Shown here piece by piece: positions 1 through 7,156 of a stretch of 21,132 bases of DNA. Location: the NCBI GenBank assembly GCA_029067025.1, contig JAIEFH010000287.1, positions 1 to 21,132 on the forward strand, written 5' to 3'. The position numbers and the translations under genes were made by a program. Every line of letters begins with the position of its first letter. The stretch's first letter is position 1. The notes under the pieces are model-generated. The model was given only the letters and a program-made list of their open reading frames with translations. It searched no databases and was not told the origin of the DNA. Origin of the DNA: Oscillospiraceae bacterium (GTDB taxonomy: Bacteria > Bacillota > Clostridia > Oscillospirales > Oscillospiraceae).

Positions 1-1
1 G

Positions 2-220
2 GAGAAGACCGAGTTTGACGTGGTCCTGGCCGGCTTCGACGCCGCCGCCAAGATCAAGGTCATCAAGGTCGTCCGCGAGATCACCGGCCTGGGCTTGGCT
101 GAGGCCAAGGCTGCCGTCGAGGGCACTCCCAAGACCCTGAAGGAGGCCGTGTCCAAGGACGAGGCCGAGGAGCTGAAGAAGAAGCTCGAGGAGGCCGGCG
201 GCAAGGTGGAGCTGAAGTAA
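2..220 (+). CDS. rplL: 50S ribosomal protein L7/L12, C-terminal part (5' end outside window)
   Basis: This is the C-terminal domain of the stalk protein L7/L12, which recruits and stimulates the translational GTPases EF-Tu, EF-G, IF2 and RF3. The visible protein starts in the hinge (EKTEFDVVL) and continues with the factor-binding helix region KVIKVVREITGLGLAEAK. The GLGLAEAK element and the Lys/Ile/Lys/Arg positions used for factor binding are present, and the protein ends KVELK. The reading frame is open to the left edge, so the N-terminal dimerisation domain lies outside. The internal GTG at position 20 is a valine codon, not a start. The gene is followed by a hairpin and then by a lipoprotein gene carrying a second copy of this same domain, so the 3' half of this gene appears to have been duplicated. 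Confidence 0.97.
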   Translation, partial: EKTEFDVVLAGFDAAAKIKVIKVVREITGLGLAEAKAAVEGTPKTLKEAVSKDEAEELKKKLEEAGGKVELK

Positions 221-256
221 GCCCCTTCCCCGCTGTCCCCATCCCAGCGTATGATG

Positions 257-292
257 AAGCGCCCAGAGTAATCCAATTACCCTGGGCGCTTT
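257..292 (+). terminator. Hairpin after rplL with a degenerate U-tract
   Basis: A 15-bp stem with one mismatch (257-271 with 277-291; arms begin AAGCGCCCAG and end CTGGGCGCTT) has a 5-nt loop. Only TTTGG follows, so the run of T expected of an intrinsic terminator is missing. The same hairpin recurs at 729-766 with a full T-run. This copy is probably leaky and lets rplL transcription reach the lipoprotein gene, which starts about 30 nt downstream and for which no separate promoter is visible. Confidence 0.65.
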
Positions 293-323
293 GGCGACGC
301 AAAGCGATTTGGAGGAATGCAGC

Positions 324-692
324 ATGAAAAAGAGTTTCAAGCTGATGATACCGCTGATGGCGCTGGCTATGATCTTGTCCTTGTGCGCTTGCTCCGGCAA
401 GAATGCCGAGGGTTCCGCCGCCATCGGTGATCTCGCCGCCAGCCCCGCCGCTGTTGCGGAGCAGACCGAGTTTGACGTGGTTCTGGTCGGCTTTGACGAC
501 GACGCTTCCAAGATCCAGCTCATCAAGGTCGTCCGCGAGATCACCGACATGGGTCTGGCTGAAGCCAAGGCTGCCGTCGATGCCGCCGAGGACAACACCC
601 CCAAGACCCTGATGGAGGCCGTGTCCAAGGACGAGGCCGAGGAGATGAAGAAGAAGATCGAGGAGGCCGGCGGCAAGGTGGAGCTGAAGTAA
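324..692 (+). CDS. Lipoprotein carrying a duplicated L7/L12 C-terminal domain
   Basis: The ATG at 324 was chosen because GGAGG lies 8 nt upstream. Residues 1-22 form a lipoprotein signal peptide (MKKSFK, a hydrophobic core, then the lipobox L-C-A-C with Cys23 as lipidation site). A short Gly/Ala/Ser/Pro linker follows. From about residue 45 (EQTEFDVVLVGF) to the end (GGKVELK) the protein is an almost complete copy of the L7/L12 C-terminal domain encoded just upstream. It has about five extra codons (for example AAEDN before TPKT) and changes such as GLGL to DMGL. The equivalents of the factor-binding Lys, Ile, Lys and Arg residues are kept. The 3' untranslated flank is also copied without indels. 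Family knowledge says L7/L12 works on the cytoplasmic ribosome; a lipidated version would sit outside the membrane, so its role is unknown. It could be a neofunctionalised surface protein. Confidence 0.85.
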   Translation: MKKSFKLMIPLMALAMILSLCACSGKNAEGSAAIGDLAASPAAVAEQTEFDVVLVGFDDDASKIQLIKVVREITDMGLAEAKAAVDAAEDNTPKTLMEAVSKDEAEEMKKKIEEAGGKVELK

Positions 693-728
693 GCCCCTTT
701 CCCGCTGTCCCCATCCCAGCGTATGATG

Positions 729-766
729 AAGCGCCCAGAGTAATTCAATTACTCTGGGCGCTTTTT
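729..766 (+). terminator. Intrinsic terminator of the rplL/lipoprotein unit
   Basis: A perfect 16-bp stem (729-744 with 748-763), a 3-nt loop and a run of five T form a textbook rho-independent terminator. It is the better-preserved duplicate of the hairpin at 257-291 and lies at exactly the same distance from its stop codon. It also separates the unit from the convergent glycosidase gene that ends at 776. Confidence 0.93.
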
Positions 767-775
767 ATGCTTTGA

Positions 776-3169
776 TCACGACATCAGATCCAGCCGGGGA
801 AGGAGCAGCGCCTTCTCCAGCGGGAACGCCTCCACCAGAATCTTGGCCACGGCGGCCCGGTCAATATTGTTCTTGGGCATCAGCCTCCCGTTGCTTCCCC
901 CCACCACGTTCAGCGACACCAGGGTCTGTACGTGGTCATTCGCCCAACTGCTCACCGAGGCGGCGTCGGAGAACCGGGAGAGATCATAGGGCCGAGAGGC
1001 CGCCAGCACCCGGCCCAGGAAGGTCATGGCCTCCTCGCGGGTGATGTAGCTGTTCATATTGGCGTACTGCTTGTTGCCGACCCAGGTGCCCTTGAGCACC
1101 TTCATGGAGTACATGGCCTTCACGCTGGGCAGGGCCCAGCTGGGGATGGTATTCGTATCGGCAAAGGGCAGCGCAATAGAGTTGTAGGCATCGGCCCGTA
1201 CCCCCAGCAGATTGGTGAGAAACACCATCATCTCCGCCCGGGTGACCAGCCCGTTGGGATCATAGACCCGCTGGCCGTTGACAGAGCCCTTGCCGGTGGT
1301 CAGCCCCAGCTGGTAGAGCTGGGTGACATACTCCTGGCTCCAGTGGCCCACCACATCCGCAAAGGGACAGCCGCTATCCACCTTCACCGGGACGGTCACC
1401 GTCCTGCCGCCGGCGGAGACGGTGATATTGCCCTCGGCGGTGGACTGGCCCGCCGTGAAGCTGCCGTCATCGTCAATGGTTCCAATGGCCGGGTCGGCGC
1501 TCCAGGTGATATTCTCTTTGCTCATGGCCACAGGCAGGTTCCACCACACGCCGGAGGCCGCCAGATCCACCCGGTCGCCCGGTTTGAGGTTCAGGGACGT
1601 CACACTGGTAGAGCTGCCCTTCTGAGATACCGTCAGGCGGGACAGCTGATCCACCACCCGGACGGACATGGAGCTGTTTTGTCCGGCGGAGACGGTGTAG
1701 GTGCCCGCCGTCGTTCCGGCGGTGTAGGTGGCCGAGCCGCCGCTGCCGCTGATGGAACCGCCGGTGGCGCTCCAGTTGAGGTACTGCTGGTCGGTGAGCT
1801 GTCCGGTGCTGTCATAGGCTGCGGCGGTCAGGGGCAGCTGCGCCCCGGACAGCACCACCCGATGCTGGGCGCTGACATACGCGCCCGGTTCAAAGACGGC
1901 ATCCTCCGCCCGGCACACCAGAAGAATGGTGTTGTTGATCCGCCGGCCCGCCGTCGACGGCTTGTTTACCACGCGAAAACCGTCGCTGCCCGGAAGGGTG
2001 GCTCCCAAGGTCGTAGAACCGCCGCCGTCCAGCGCCACGGCGGACACACAGCCCAGCTCCTGGAGCCGCTCCGCCACCTGGGCGTAGGTGGCGCCGATGG
2101 AGTAGCCGCTCTGGCGGCCGTCAATGGTGTAGAACACGGCGGTGCCGTCCGCCTTGAGCCCCACGGCGGTGTAGGGGTTGGCGGCGGTGGGCAGGCCGCT
2201 GACGATCTCCCCGTTGCGCAGCAGGGTATACAGGCCGCTGATGCCGTAGGCCGCGTCCGCCCACTGCTTGTCGGCGCCGCTCAGGTTGAGCGTCACCTCC
2301 GTCCCCGGAACCAGGGCCCGCAGGGCGGCCAGCAGGTCGGCGTTGTTGTGATCCTCGCCATAGAGCATATAGCAGCCCTCGGGGATAACCCCGTTGAACG
2401 CTACCCCCTCCTGGGTGGCGTCGGTCACCGACTCCACCCGGAAGGTCATGGAGCTGTTCATCTTCAGCCCGTCCGCGCCCACAGGGCGCAGAATGGCGGA
2501 CACACAGGGCCCAAGGCTGTTCACCTTTGAGGAAAAATCCTTGTTATAGAGGAACAGCCCGCTCTGACGGGTGGGGTGGCGGTAGGCGTTGAACCCCGCC
2601 ATGGGGAAGCTCCTGGGGATGGTAACAGGGGTAGGAACCGTCCACAAATCGCCCTCCGGCGGCTCTACCATCTCCGTCCCGATCCAGGAGACCGTGCCGG
2701 TGGGGCGGCTCTCGTCAATGAACACCCGTCCATCGTTGGTGAATCCCAGCAGAGTGTAGCTTTCCACATCCAGGGAGCGGACGATCCCGTCCGTCATGAG
2801 CATTCCCACGATGGTGCCGTCGGTGTTGAAAAAGCCGCCGTTGATGGCCGCCGTCACCCGGTAACCCTGGGCCTCCCACTGGGAGGCGGCGGTGGCCACC
2901 GTGTTGGTGCTGGCCACATATGTACCGCTGAACACCACCGGCTTTACCCTGGCGTTCGGCGTGTAGGTCACGTAGTGCTCGGTGCGCAGGTCGCTTCTGG
3001 ACGCCGACCACAGGCTCTGGGTGGTGAGGGTCGTTCCCGTCCCCAAATCCACCGTCTGCTCCACCAGCTCGCTGCCCAGCGCGTAGGACGCCAGGGCCGG
3101 CTGGCTCAGGGAAAAGGCCAGCGCCAGCGTTACAATCAGCGCGGCGCACCGTCTGCCGTATTTTTTCAT
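776..3169 (-). CDS. SLH-domain phosphodiester glycosidase family protein
   Basis: The start at 3169 is set by GGAGG just upstream and by a classic signal peptide, MKKYGRR plus a hydrophobic core cleaved after ALA (residue 27). The protein has 797 residues. Residues about 75-420 form a NAGPA-type phosphodiester glycosidase domain, with the hallmark NGGFFNTDG at 110-118 and ALDGGGSTT at 379-387. This family removes sugar groups from phosphodiester-linked glycans. Two Ig-like (Big) segments follow at about 425-600. Three S-layer homology domains lie at about 601-783 (FADVVGHW, FADTNTIPSW and FSDAASVSSW), which should anchor the protein to the wall. A role in wall polymer or exopolysaccharide phosphodiester turnover is inferred. 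It is monocistronic, with its own promoter at 3216-3244, and converges on the lipoprotein gene. An upstream in-frame extension to 3421 was rejected because it runs into hemW and has no ribosome binding site. Confidence 0.9.
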   Translation of the reverse strand: MKKYGRRCAALIVTLALAFSLSQPALASYALGSELVEQTVDLGTGTTLTTQSLWSASRSDLRTEHYVTYTPNARVKPVVFSGTYVASTNTVATAASQWEAQGYRVTAAINGGFFNTDGTIVGMLMTDGIVRSLDVESYTLLGFTNDGRVFIDESRPTGTVSWIGTEMVEPPEGDLWTVPTPVTIPRSFPMAGFNAYRHPTRQSGLFLYNKDFSSKVNSLGPCVSAILRPVGADGLKMNSSMTFRVESVTDATQEGVAFNGVIPEGCYMLYGEDHNNADLLAALRALVPGTEVTLNLSGADKQWADAAYGISGLYTLLRNGEIVSGLPTAANPYTAVGLKADGTAVFYTIDGRQSGYSIGATYAQVAERLQELGCVSAVALDGGGSTTLGATLPGSDGFRVVNKPSTAGRRINNTILLVCRAEDAVFEPGAYVSAQHRVVLSGAQLPLTAAAYDSTGQLTDQQYLNWSATGGSISGSGGSATYTAGTTAGTYTVSAGQNSSMSVRVVDQLSRLTVSQKGSSTSVTSLNLKPGDRVDLAASGVWWNLPVAMSKENITWSADPAIGTIDDDGSFTAGQSTAEGNITVSAGGRTVTVPVKVDSGCPFADVVGHWSQEYVTQLYQLGLTTGKGSVNGQRVYDPNGLVTRAEMMVFLTNLLGVRADAYNSIALPFADTNTIPSWALPSVKAMYSMKVLKGTWVGNKQYANMNSYITREEAMTFLGRVLAASRPYDLSRFSDAASVSSWANDHVQTLVSLNVVGGSNGRLMPKNNIDRAAVAKILVEAFPLEKALLLPRLDLMS

Positions 3170-3215
3170 GAGGTTCCTCCTGTTTCGCGCGGGGCCTCGG
3201 CCCCTGAGTACGATT

Positions 3216-3244
3216 ATGTTAACATAAATTTTGACATTTGTAAA
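3216..3244 (-). promoter_or_regulatory. Sigma-A type promoter of the glycosidase gene
   Basis: Read on the minus strand, TTTACA (3239-3244) and TAACAT (3216-3221) are separated by exactly 17 bp in a locally AT-rich patch, about 50 nt upstream of the start codon. It lies downstream of the hemW hairpin, which makes the glycosidase an independent transcription unit. Confidence 0.75.
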
Positions 3245-3274
3245 CGGGATATATTTCCTCGTCTGCCCAAAGCG

Positions 3275-3298
3275 AAAGGGCGGCTTTAGCCGCCCTTT
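3275..3298 (-). terminator. Hairpin at the hemW stop codon
   Basis: An 11-bp stem (AAAGGGCGGCT at 3275-3285 with its complement at 3288-3298) contains the hemW TAA in its loop region. On the minus strand it is followed by TTTCGCTTT, an imperfect U-tract. It is a likely terminator for hemW, though the interrupted tail lowers confidence. Confidence 0.7.
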
Positions 3299-4491
3299 TG
3301 CGGAAGCCGCCCGCCCCGGATGAGCTCCAGGGTGTTGGCCAGGGTCTCCACCTCCTGGAGCTCCAGCAGCTCGCCGATGAGGCGGTTGGATAGCAGAAAG
3401 CCCTCCGGGGTAAAATGCCAACGGCGGCCTGTGCGCGCTGCCCAGCCCTTCTGCTCGTACTCAGACAGCTTGGCGGCGATGGGATCAAAGTTCATGTAGT
3501 ACTCCCGGCGGTACTCCCACTCCTCAATGCCGTGAGTGGTGCGCATCCGGAGCATCAGATACTCATTTCCCCGTTCCCGCTGGGGGATCTCATCCATATC
3601 GTCCAGCAGCTTGCCGTCCCCCAGCACGCCCCGGATATAGCCCTCCAGATCCCGGACAAAGGAGTACCGGCAGCCGCCAAAGTCGGAGTGGGCCCCAGCC
3701 CCCAGCCCCACGTAGGGCCGGCCCATCCAATATTTCAAATTGTGCCGGGACTGGCAGCCCGTGCGGGAAAAATTGGAGATCTCATACTGCTCAAAGCCCG
3801 CCTTGGCCAGCCGCTCCACCGTCCATAGGTAGCGCTCGGCCTGCTGGTCGTCATCGGGAAGATCCTCCCCCTCCGCCACGCGCCGGGCCAAGGGCGTGCC
3901 CTCCTCCACCGTCAGGCCGTAGCAGGACAGATGCTCCGGCTCCAGCGCCAGGGCCGCCTCCACTGAGGCGTGCCAGCTCTCCTCCGTCTGACCGGGCAGT
4001 CCGTAGATCAGGTCCAGGTTGAGGTTGCGGATCTTGGCGTCCCGGGCGGCCTTTACCGCCTCCTCCACCTGTTGAAAGGTGTGGGGGCGGTGTACCGCGG
4101 CCAGCTCCCGGTCGCAGGCGGACTGCATCCCCATGGACAGCCGGTTTACCCCCGCCCGGCGCAGATGCTTGAGCATCTTCTCATCTACGCTGTCCGGGTT
4201 GGCCTCCAGGGTGAACTCCACGTCCTTGGAAAGATTGAACCGCTTTTTCACCGTGGTCAGCAGCTCCAGCAGCCGCTTCTCCCCGTACCAGGTGGGTGTG
4301 CCGCCGCCGATGTAAACGCTGTTCACCGCCTGCTTCTTGGCCCGGGGGGCGGTTTCCATGACCTGCTGGAGCAACGCCTTCTGGTACTCATCCATCCGGT
4401 CGTCCTGGCCCGCCAGAGAGTAGAAGTCGCAGTAGTCGCACTTGCTGCGGCAGAACGGAATGTGCAGGTACAGCCCCAATGAATTTTCCAT
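3286..4491 (-). CDS. hemW: Radical SAM family heme chaperone HemW
   Basis: The protein has 401 residues, the normal size for HemW. The N-terminus MENSLGLYLHIPFC leads into the radical-SAM cluster motif CRSKCDYCDF, with Cys14, Cys18 and Cys21 binding the 4Fe-4S cluster. The residue after the third Cys+1 is Phe, where true coproporphyrinogen dehydrogenases (HemN) have a fourth Cys. This favours HemW, a heme-binding protein that delivers heme, over HemN. GGGTPTW (SAM-binding), the DLIYGLPGQT segment and the C-terminal HemN-type domain (RRWHFTPEGFLLSNRLIGELL) are also visible. The start at 4491 follows GGGGGG and a clear promoter. It is divergent from the hemolysin III gene. Many genomes annotate this family loosely as an oxygen-independent coproporphyrinogen oxidase. 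Confidence 0.92.
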   Translation of the reverse strand: MENSLGLYLHIPFCRSKCDYCDFYSLAGQDDRMDEYQKALLQQVMETAPRAKKQAVNSVYIGGGTPTWYGEKRLLELLTTVKKRFNLSKDVEFTLEANPDSVDEKMLKHLRRAGVNRLSMGMQSACDRELAAVHRPHTFQQVEEAVKAARDAKIRNLNLDLIYGLPGQTEESWHASVEAALALEPEHLSCYGLTVEEGTPLARRVAEGEDLPDDDQQAERYLWTVERLAKAGFEQYEISNFSRTGCQSRHNLKYWMGRPYVGLGAGAHSDFGGCRYSFVRDLEGYIRGVLGDGKLLDDMDEIPQRERGNEYLMLRMRTTHGIEEWEYRREYYMNFDPIAAKLSEYEQKGWAARTGRRWHFTPEGFLLSNRLIGELLELQEVETLANTLELIRGGRLPQKGG

Positions 4492-4554
4492 GGTTGTCCC
4501 CCCTCAGGCGGCCGCGCTCCGCAAGCCGCCGCGTTTCACACGTCAATTGTTGAT

Positions 4555-4583
4555 ATTATACTCTATTTTGCCAGAATATTCAA
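4555..4583 (-). promoter_or_regulatory. Promoter of hemW
   Basis: On the minus strand TTGAAT (4578-4583) and a perfect TATAAT (4555-4560) are separated by 17 bp. The inferred leader of roughly 60 nt before the hemW start is GC-rich. Confidence 0.85.
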
Positions 4584-4667
4584 TCCCCCATATTTCGCCA
4601 TATTCCCCGGGCGCAAACTTCCCATCGCATGAAATAATTTTAATAATTATATTTCGTAATTTTCGAC

Positions 4668-4696
4668 TTGACGTGACAGACTGCTTGCATTATACT
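4668..4696 (+). promoter_or_regulatory. Promoter of the hemolysin III gene
   Basis: TTGACG (4668-4673) and TATACT (4691-4696) are separated by 17 bp, giving a very short leader of about 20 nt to the ATG at 4725. It is divergent from the hemW promoter, and the 85 bp between them is strongly AT-rich. Confidence 0.85.
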
Positions 4697-4724
4697 ATAG
4701 GTATCAGAAAGGCAGGTGCTCGGA

Positions 4725-5453
4725 ATGGAGCAGGTATTATATCACGATCCCTTTGCCAGTCTCCCCCGCCGCCGGGAAAGGCCAATGGAAAAGGGGCGGA
4801 ACCCCTACGACGGGCTGCGGCCCTGGTCGGCCATCACCCACGGGGTTGGCGCGGCGCTGTCCGTGCTGGCCACAGCGGTGCTGACGGCAGGCGCGGCTCT
4901 GCATGGCGCGGACGTGTGGAAGCTGGTATCCTTCGCTGTTTACGGGCTGTCTATGACGGCGCTGTACACCGCCTCTACCCTTTATCATTGCTTGAACACA
5001 TCGGTGGCCGGGCGGGTAGCCCTGCGCAAGCTGGACCACGCCTCCATCTATTTCCTCATCGCCGGGTCGTATACTCCCGTCTGCCTCATCGCCCTGCGGG
5101 GGGCCTGGGGCTGGTCGCTTTTCGGCGTCATCTGGGCGCTGGCTGTCGCCGGGCTGGTGATGTGCCTGACCTGGATCAACTGCCCCAGGGCGCTTACCTC
5201 CACCGTCTATATCGCCATGGGCTGGCTGGCGGTCATCGCCATCTACCCCATCTGGCAGGTGCTGGGTTTCCGTGGCGTGTTCTGGCTGCTGACCGGCGGC
5301 GTACTGTACACCGTGGGCGGCGTGCTGTACGCGCTGAAGTGGCCGGGGCGGGACAATCCCCAGTTCGGCTGCCACGAGGTGTTCCATGTGTTCATCGTGC
5401 TGGGCTCCATCGCCCATTTTGTGATGATGCACAAGGTGCTGCTGCCGCTGTGA
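4725..5453 (+). CDS. Hemolysin III / PAQR family integral membrane protein
   Basis: The protein has 242 residues with seven predicted membrane segments. The signatures of the bacterial hemolysin III (YqfA/PAQR) family are in order: HGVG (39-42) in the first membrane segment, STLYHC (84-89), KLDHASIYFLIAGSYTP (102-118) and the final HEVFHVFIVLGSIAH (217-231). The conserved His and Asp residues correspond to the metal-binding site of PAQR receptors. Function in bacteria is poorly defined; links to membrane homeostasis have been proposed for the family and the name does not prove haemolysis. ATG 4725 fits the short leader from the promoter, with a modest AAGG/CAGG Shine-Dalgarno. ATG 4785, giving 222 residues nearer the usual family length, is an alternative. 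It is monocistronic with a strong terminator. Confidence 0.88.
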   Translation: MEQVLYHDPFASLPRRRERPMEKGRNPYDGLRPWSAITHGVGAALSVLATAVLTAGAALHGADVWKLVSFAVYGLSMTALYTASTLYHCLNTSVAGRVALRKLDHASIYFLIAGSYTPVCLIALRGAWGWSLFGVIWALAVAGLVMCLTWINCPRALTSTVYIAMGWLAVIAIYPIWQVLGFRGVFWLLTGGVLYTVGGVLYALKWPGRDNPQFGCHEVFHVFIVLGSIAHFVMMHKVLLPL

Positions 5454-5463
5454 GCATATGAGG

Positions 5464-5499
5464 AAAGCCCCACTCAGGCGTACCTGAGTGGGGCTTTTT
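5464..5499 (+). terminator. Terminator after the hemolysin III gene
   Basis: A 15-bp perfect stem (5464-5478 with 5483-5497), a CGTA tetraloop and a T-run form a strong intrinsic terminator on the plus strand. It also lies immediately after the stop codon of the convergent trmB fusion gene, so it may act in both directions, with a weaker tail on the minus strand. Confidence 0.93.
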
Positions 5500-5500
5500 C

Positions 5501-6664
5501 TTAAACCAGCCGTTCCATGACCCACACCGGGGCGGCCGTCTCTCCCAGCAGCTTATCCTCCCGCAGGTCGCCAAAACCCATGGCCTGCCAAAACGCGTGG
5601 CCCACGGGATTGTTCTGCAAACAGGCCAGCTGGGCCCTGTCCATCCCCGCGTCCCCCGCCGCCTGGAGCACCGCGTCCATGATCTCCCGGCCCCTTCCCT
5701 GCCGCCGCAGCTCCGGCGCCAGGAAAAGCAGGCCCACGTAAAAGGTGCGCTCCCGGGGATAGCCCTCCACCAGATCCAGCACCGCCTGGGGGGCGCCATC
5801 CCGCCAAAGGGCCAGGTAATGTTTTTGCTCCATGGCACACCGGGGTGGGAGCTTCACCAAATCCTCCCGAATGGAGGCGGCGGTGGGCTGCGGTGGATTG
5901 AGGGCAAAGAAATCCGGGTCGGTCTGGAACAGGGCCAGCACCGAGGCCACATCATCCCCGGTTACCGGGCGAATCTCCCAGTCAGCCAGGCGGCGGGCCA
6001 AACCGTCCACCAGCGGCACGTCGGGCAGGGCCTCCATAGTGCCCACACAGCGGTTGATGGGGGTGCCCAGGGCGTGGAATTTTTCCTCGTAGTCGGTCAT
6101 GACCCCCTGGACTCCATGCTCGTGGAGATTTCGGGTGACCTCGGACAGGGCAAAGCCCACCTTGGGGAATTGGAACAGCGACCACTCGAACAGGTCATGA
6201 TTGTCCGTTTTGAAGTGGATCTGGCTACCCTCTTTCAGCACACGGCGGTAGCCTCGAAGGAAGTTCACATGGGTCAGGCGGCGACGGGAGTGCTTCACCG
6301 ACGGCCAGGGGTCGCAGAAGTTGATGTAAATGAGATCCACCTCGCCAGGAGCAAAATACTGATCCAGCGCGGCGGCGTCGCCGTCGATAAAGAACACATT
6401 GGTCAGGCCCATGGCGCGGCAGCGCTCCATGGCGATGACCATGGCGTCGGGCACCCGCTCCACCGCCACATATAAATCCTCCGGATGCGCGGCGGCAGTC
6501 TCGGCGGTAAAGCGGCCCTTCCCACAGCCCAGCTCCAGGCGCAGTTTGACGGCATCCGATTTGTGCTCCCGCCAGCGTCCCTTTTCCGCCTCAGGATCAC
6601 GCACCAGCAGCTCACCGCAGGCCTCCATTCGGGGAACCAGGTTTTTCTTTTTCCGCATCCGCAT
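5501..6664 (-). CDS. trmB: tRNA (guanine46-N7)-methyltransferase fused to a GNAT acetyltransferase domain
   Basis: Residues 1 to about 212 are TrmB, which methylates G46 of the tRNA variable loop using SAM. They contain LELGCGKGRF (43-52, SAM motif I), the family hallmark YINFCDPWP (113-121), HFKTDNHDLFEWSL (150-163) and TDYEEKF (190-196). TrmB proteins normally end near here, at about 210-220 residues. This one continues without a stop into about 160 more residues with a GNAT fold. The GNAT part has WEIRPVTGDDVASVLALF (229-246), the acetyl-CoA motif A region LFLAPELRRQGRGREIM (313-329) and NPVGHAFWQAMGF (352-364). The start at 6664 has GAGGTGA upstream and its own promoter. The acceptor of the acetyltransferase is unknown. 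Confidence 0.92.
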   Translation of the reverse strand: MRMRKKKNLVPRMEACGELLVRDPEAEKGRWREHKSDAVKLRLELGCGKGRFTAETAAAHPEDLYVAVERVPDAMVIAMERCRAMGLTNVFFIDGDAAALDQYFAPGEVDLIYINFCDPWPSVKHSRRRLTHVNFLRGYRRVLKEGSQIHFKTDNHDLFEWSLFQFPKVGFALSEVTRNLHEHGVQGVMTDYEEKFHALGTPINRCVGTMEALPDVPLVDGLARRLADWEIRPVTGDDVASVLALFQTDPDFFALNPPQPTAASIREDLVKLPPRCAMEQKHYLALWRDGAPQAVLDLVEGYPRERTFYVGLLFLAPELRRQGRGREIMDAVLQAAGDAGMDRAQLACLQNNPVGHAFWQAMGFGDLREDKLLGETAAPVWVMERLV

Positions 6665-6694
6665 TTCTGTTCACCTCATTTGTTTTTCCCGCAT

Positions 6695-6723
6695 ATCATA
6701 TCATAACCTCTTGCAAAGCGCAA
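6695..6723 (-). promoter_or_regulatory. Promoter of the trmB fusion gene
   Basis: On the minus strand TTGCGC (6718-6723) and TATGAT (6695-6700) are separated by 17 bp. Its -35 box lies directly beside the -35 box of the tRNA-Pro promoter (6711-6716), so the two divergent promoters interleave. Confidence 0.7.
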
Positions 6724-6739
6724 GAAAATCAGGTATAAT
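6711..6739 (+). promoter_or_regulatory. Promoter of tRNA-Pro
   Basis: TTGCAA (6711-6716) and a perfect TATAAT (6734-6739) are separated by 17 bp. The expected transcript begins about 85 nt before the tRNA; this leader shows no gene. Confidence 0.8.
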
Positions 6740-6832
6740 GATTTAGTTCGAAGCCTTGCTGTCATCAGAGGGGCAAAAATGTCACCTCTCTCGCTTTGGG
6801 CGTACAGACGGGCTTAGGCAAAAACTTCATAT

Positions 6833-6907
<75 letters not shown>

Positions 6908-6908
6908 C

Positions 6909-6947
6909 AATTCTGGTTAAAATCGCATGATTTTAACCAGAATTTCC
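6909..6947 (+). terminator. 15-bp perfect hairpin behind tRNA-Pro
   Basis: AATTCTGGTTAAAAT (6909-6923) pairs perfectly with 6930-6944 around a 6-nt loop. It starts two bases after the tRNA CCA, so it is probably the tRNA terminator, although only AATTTCC follows. As it abuts a possible attachment site it could also belong to the mobile element end. Confidence 0.6.
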
Positions 6948-6994
6948 ATTTATTTATAACTTTTTATGGATTCTCATTTTTGAGGCTGATCCTC

Positions 6995-7015
6995 TGACCA
7001 CAGCTTTGACCACAG
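6995..7015 (+). repeat. Two direct copies of TGACCACAG between tRNA-Pro and the integrases
   Basis: TGACCACAG occurs at 6995-7003 and again at 7007-7015, a 12-bp period. Its location between the putative attachment site and the integrase gene, and its short direct-repeat form, fit arm-type integrase or excisionase binding sites. This is inference. Confidence 0.5.
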
Positions 7016-7023
7016 ACGGGAAG

Positions 7024-7049
7024 AACGCCGCCCAACCTGGGGCGGCGTT
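7024..7049 (-). terminator. Hairpin downstream of the integrase operon
   Basis: AACGCCGCCC (7024-7033) pairs with GGGCGGCGTT (7040-7049). It lies about 110 nt beyond the stop of the second integrase gene, with a short T-rich tail in either direction. It is a plausible terminator for the minus-strand operon. Confidence 0.55.
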
Positions 7050-7156
7050 TTGAGCCATACACATCGGATGCTGAGAAGGTGCTCCGGGCGGTAGTTTGCG
7101 TTGCCCGGAAGCCCTCTCTATGATTACACCGTGGTAGTTTTTCCGCAGATCCTTCG

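Noticed and set aside
932..2530. Long plus-strand ORF of 532 codons
   Set aside because: It is antisense to the phosphodiester glycosidase gene, has Gly/His/Arg-rich low-complexity composition with no recognisable domain and no ribosome binding site; a GC-rich shadow frame.
3170..3421. N-terminal extension of the glycosidase to 3421
   Set aside because: It would overlap hemW and its terminator, lacks a Shine-Dalgarno, and would bury the signal peptide that begins at 3169.
3286..4491. Annotation as oxygen-independent coproporphyrinogen III oxidase HemN
   Set aside because: The cluster motif is CxxxCxxCxF, lacking the fourth Cys of HemN, so HemW is the better call.
5597..6475. Plus-strand ORF of 292 codons opposite trmB
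   Set aside because: Antisense shadow of a gene with clear TrmB and GNAT motifs; no protein-like features.
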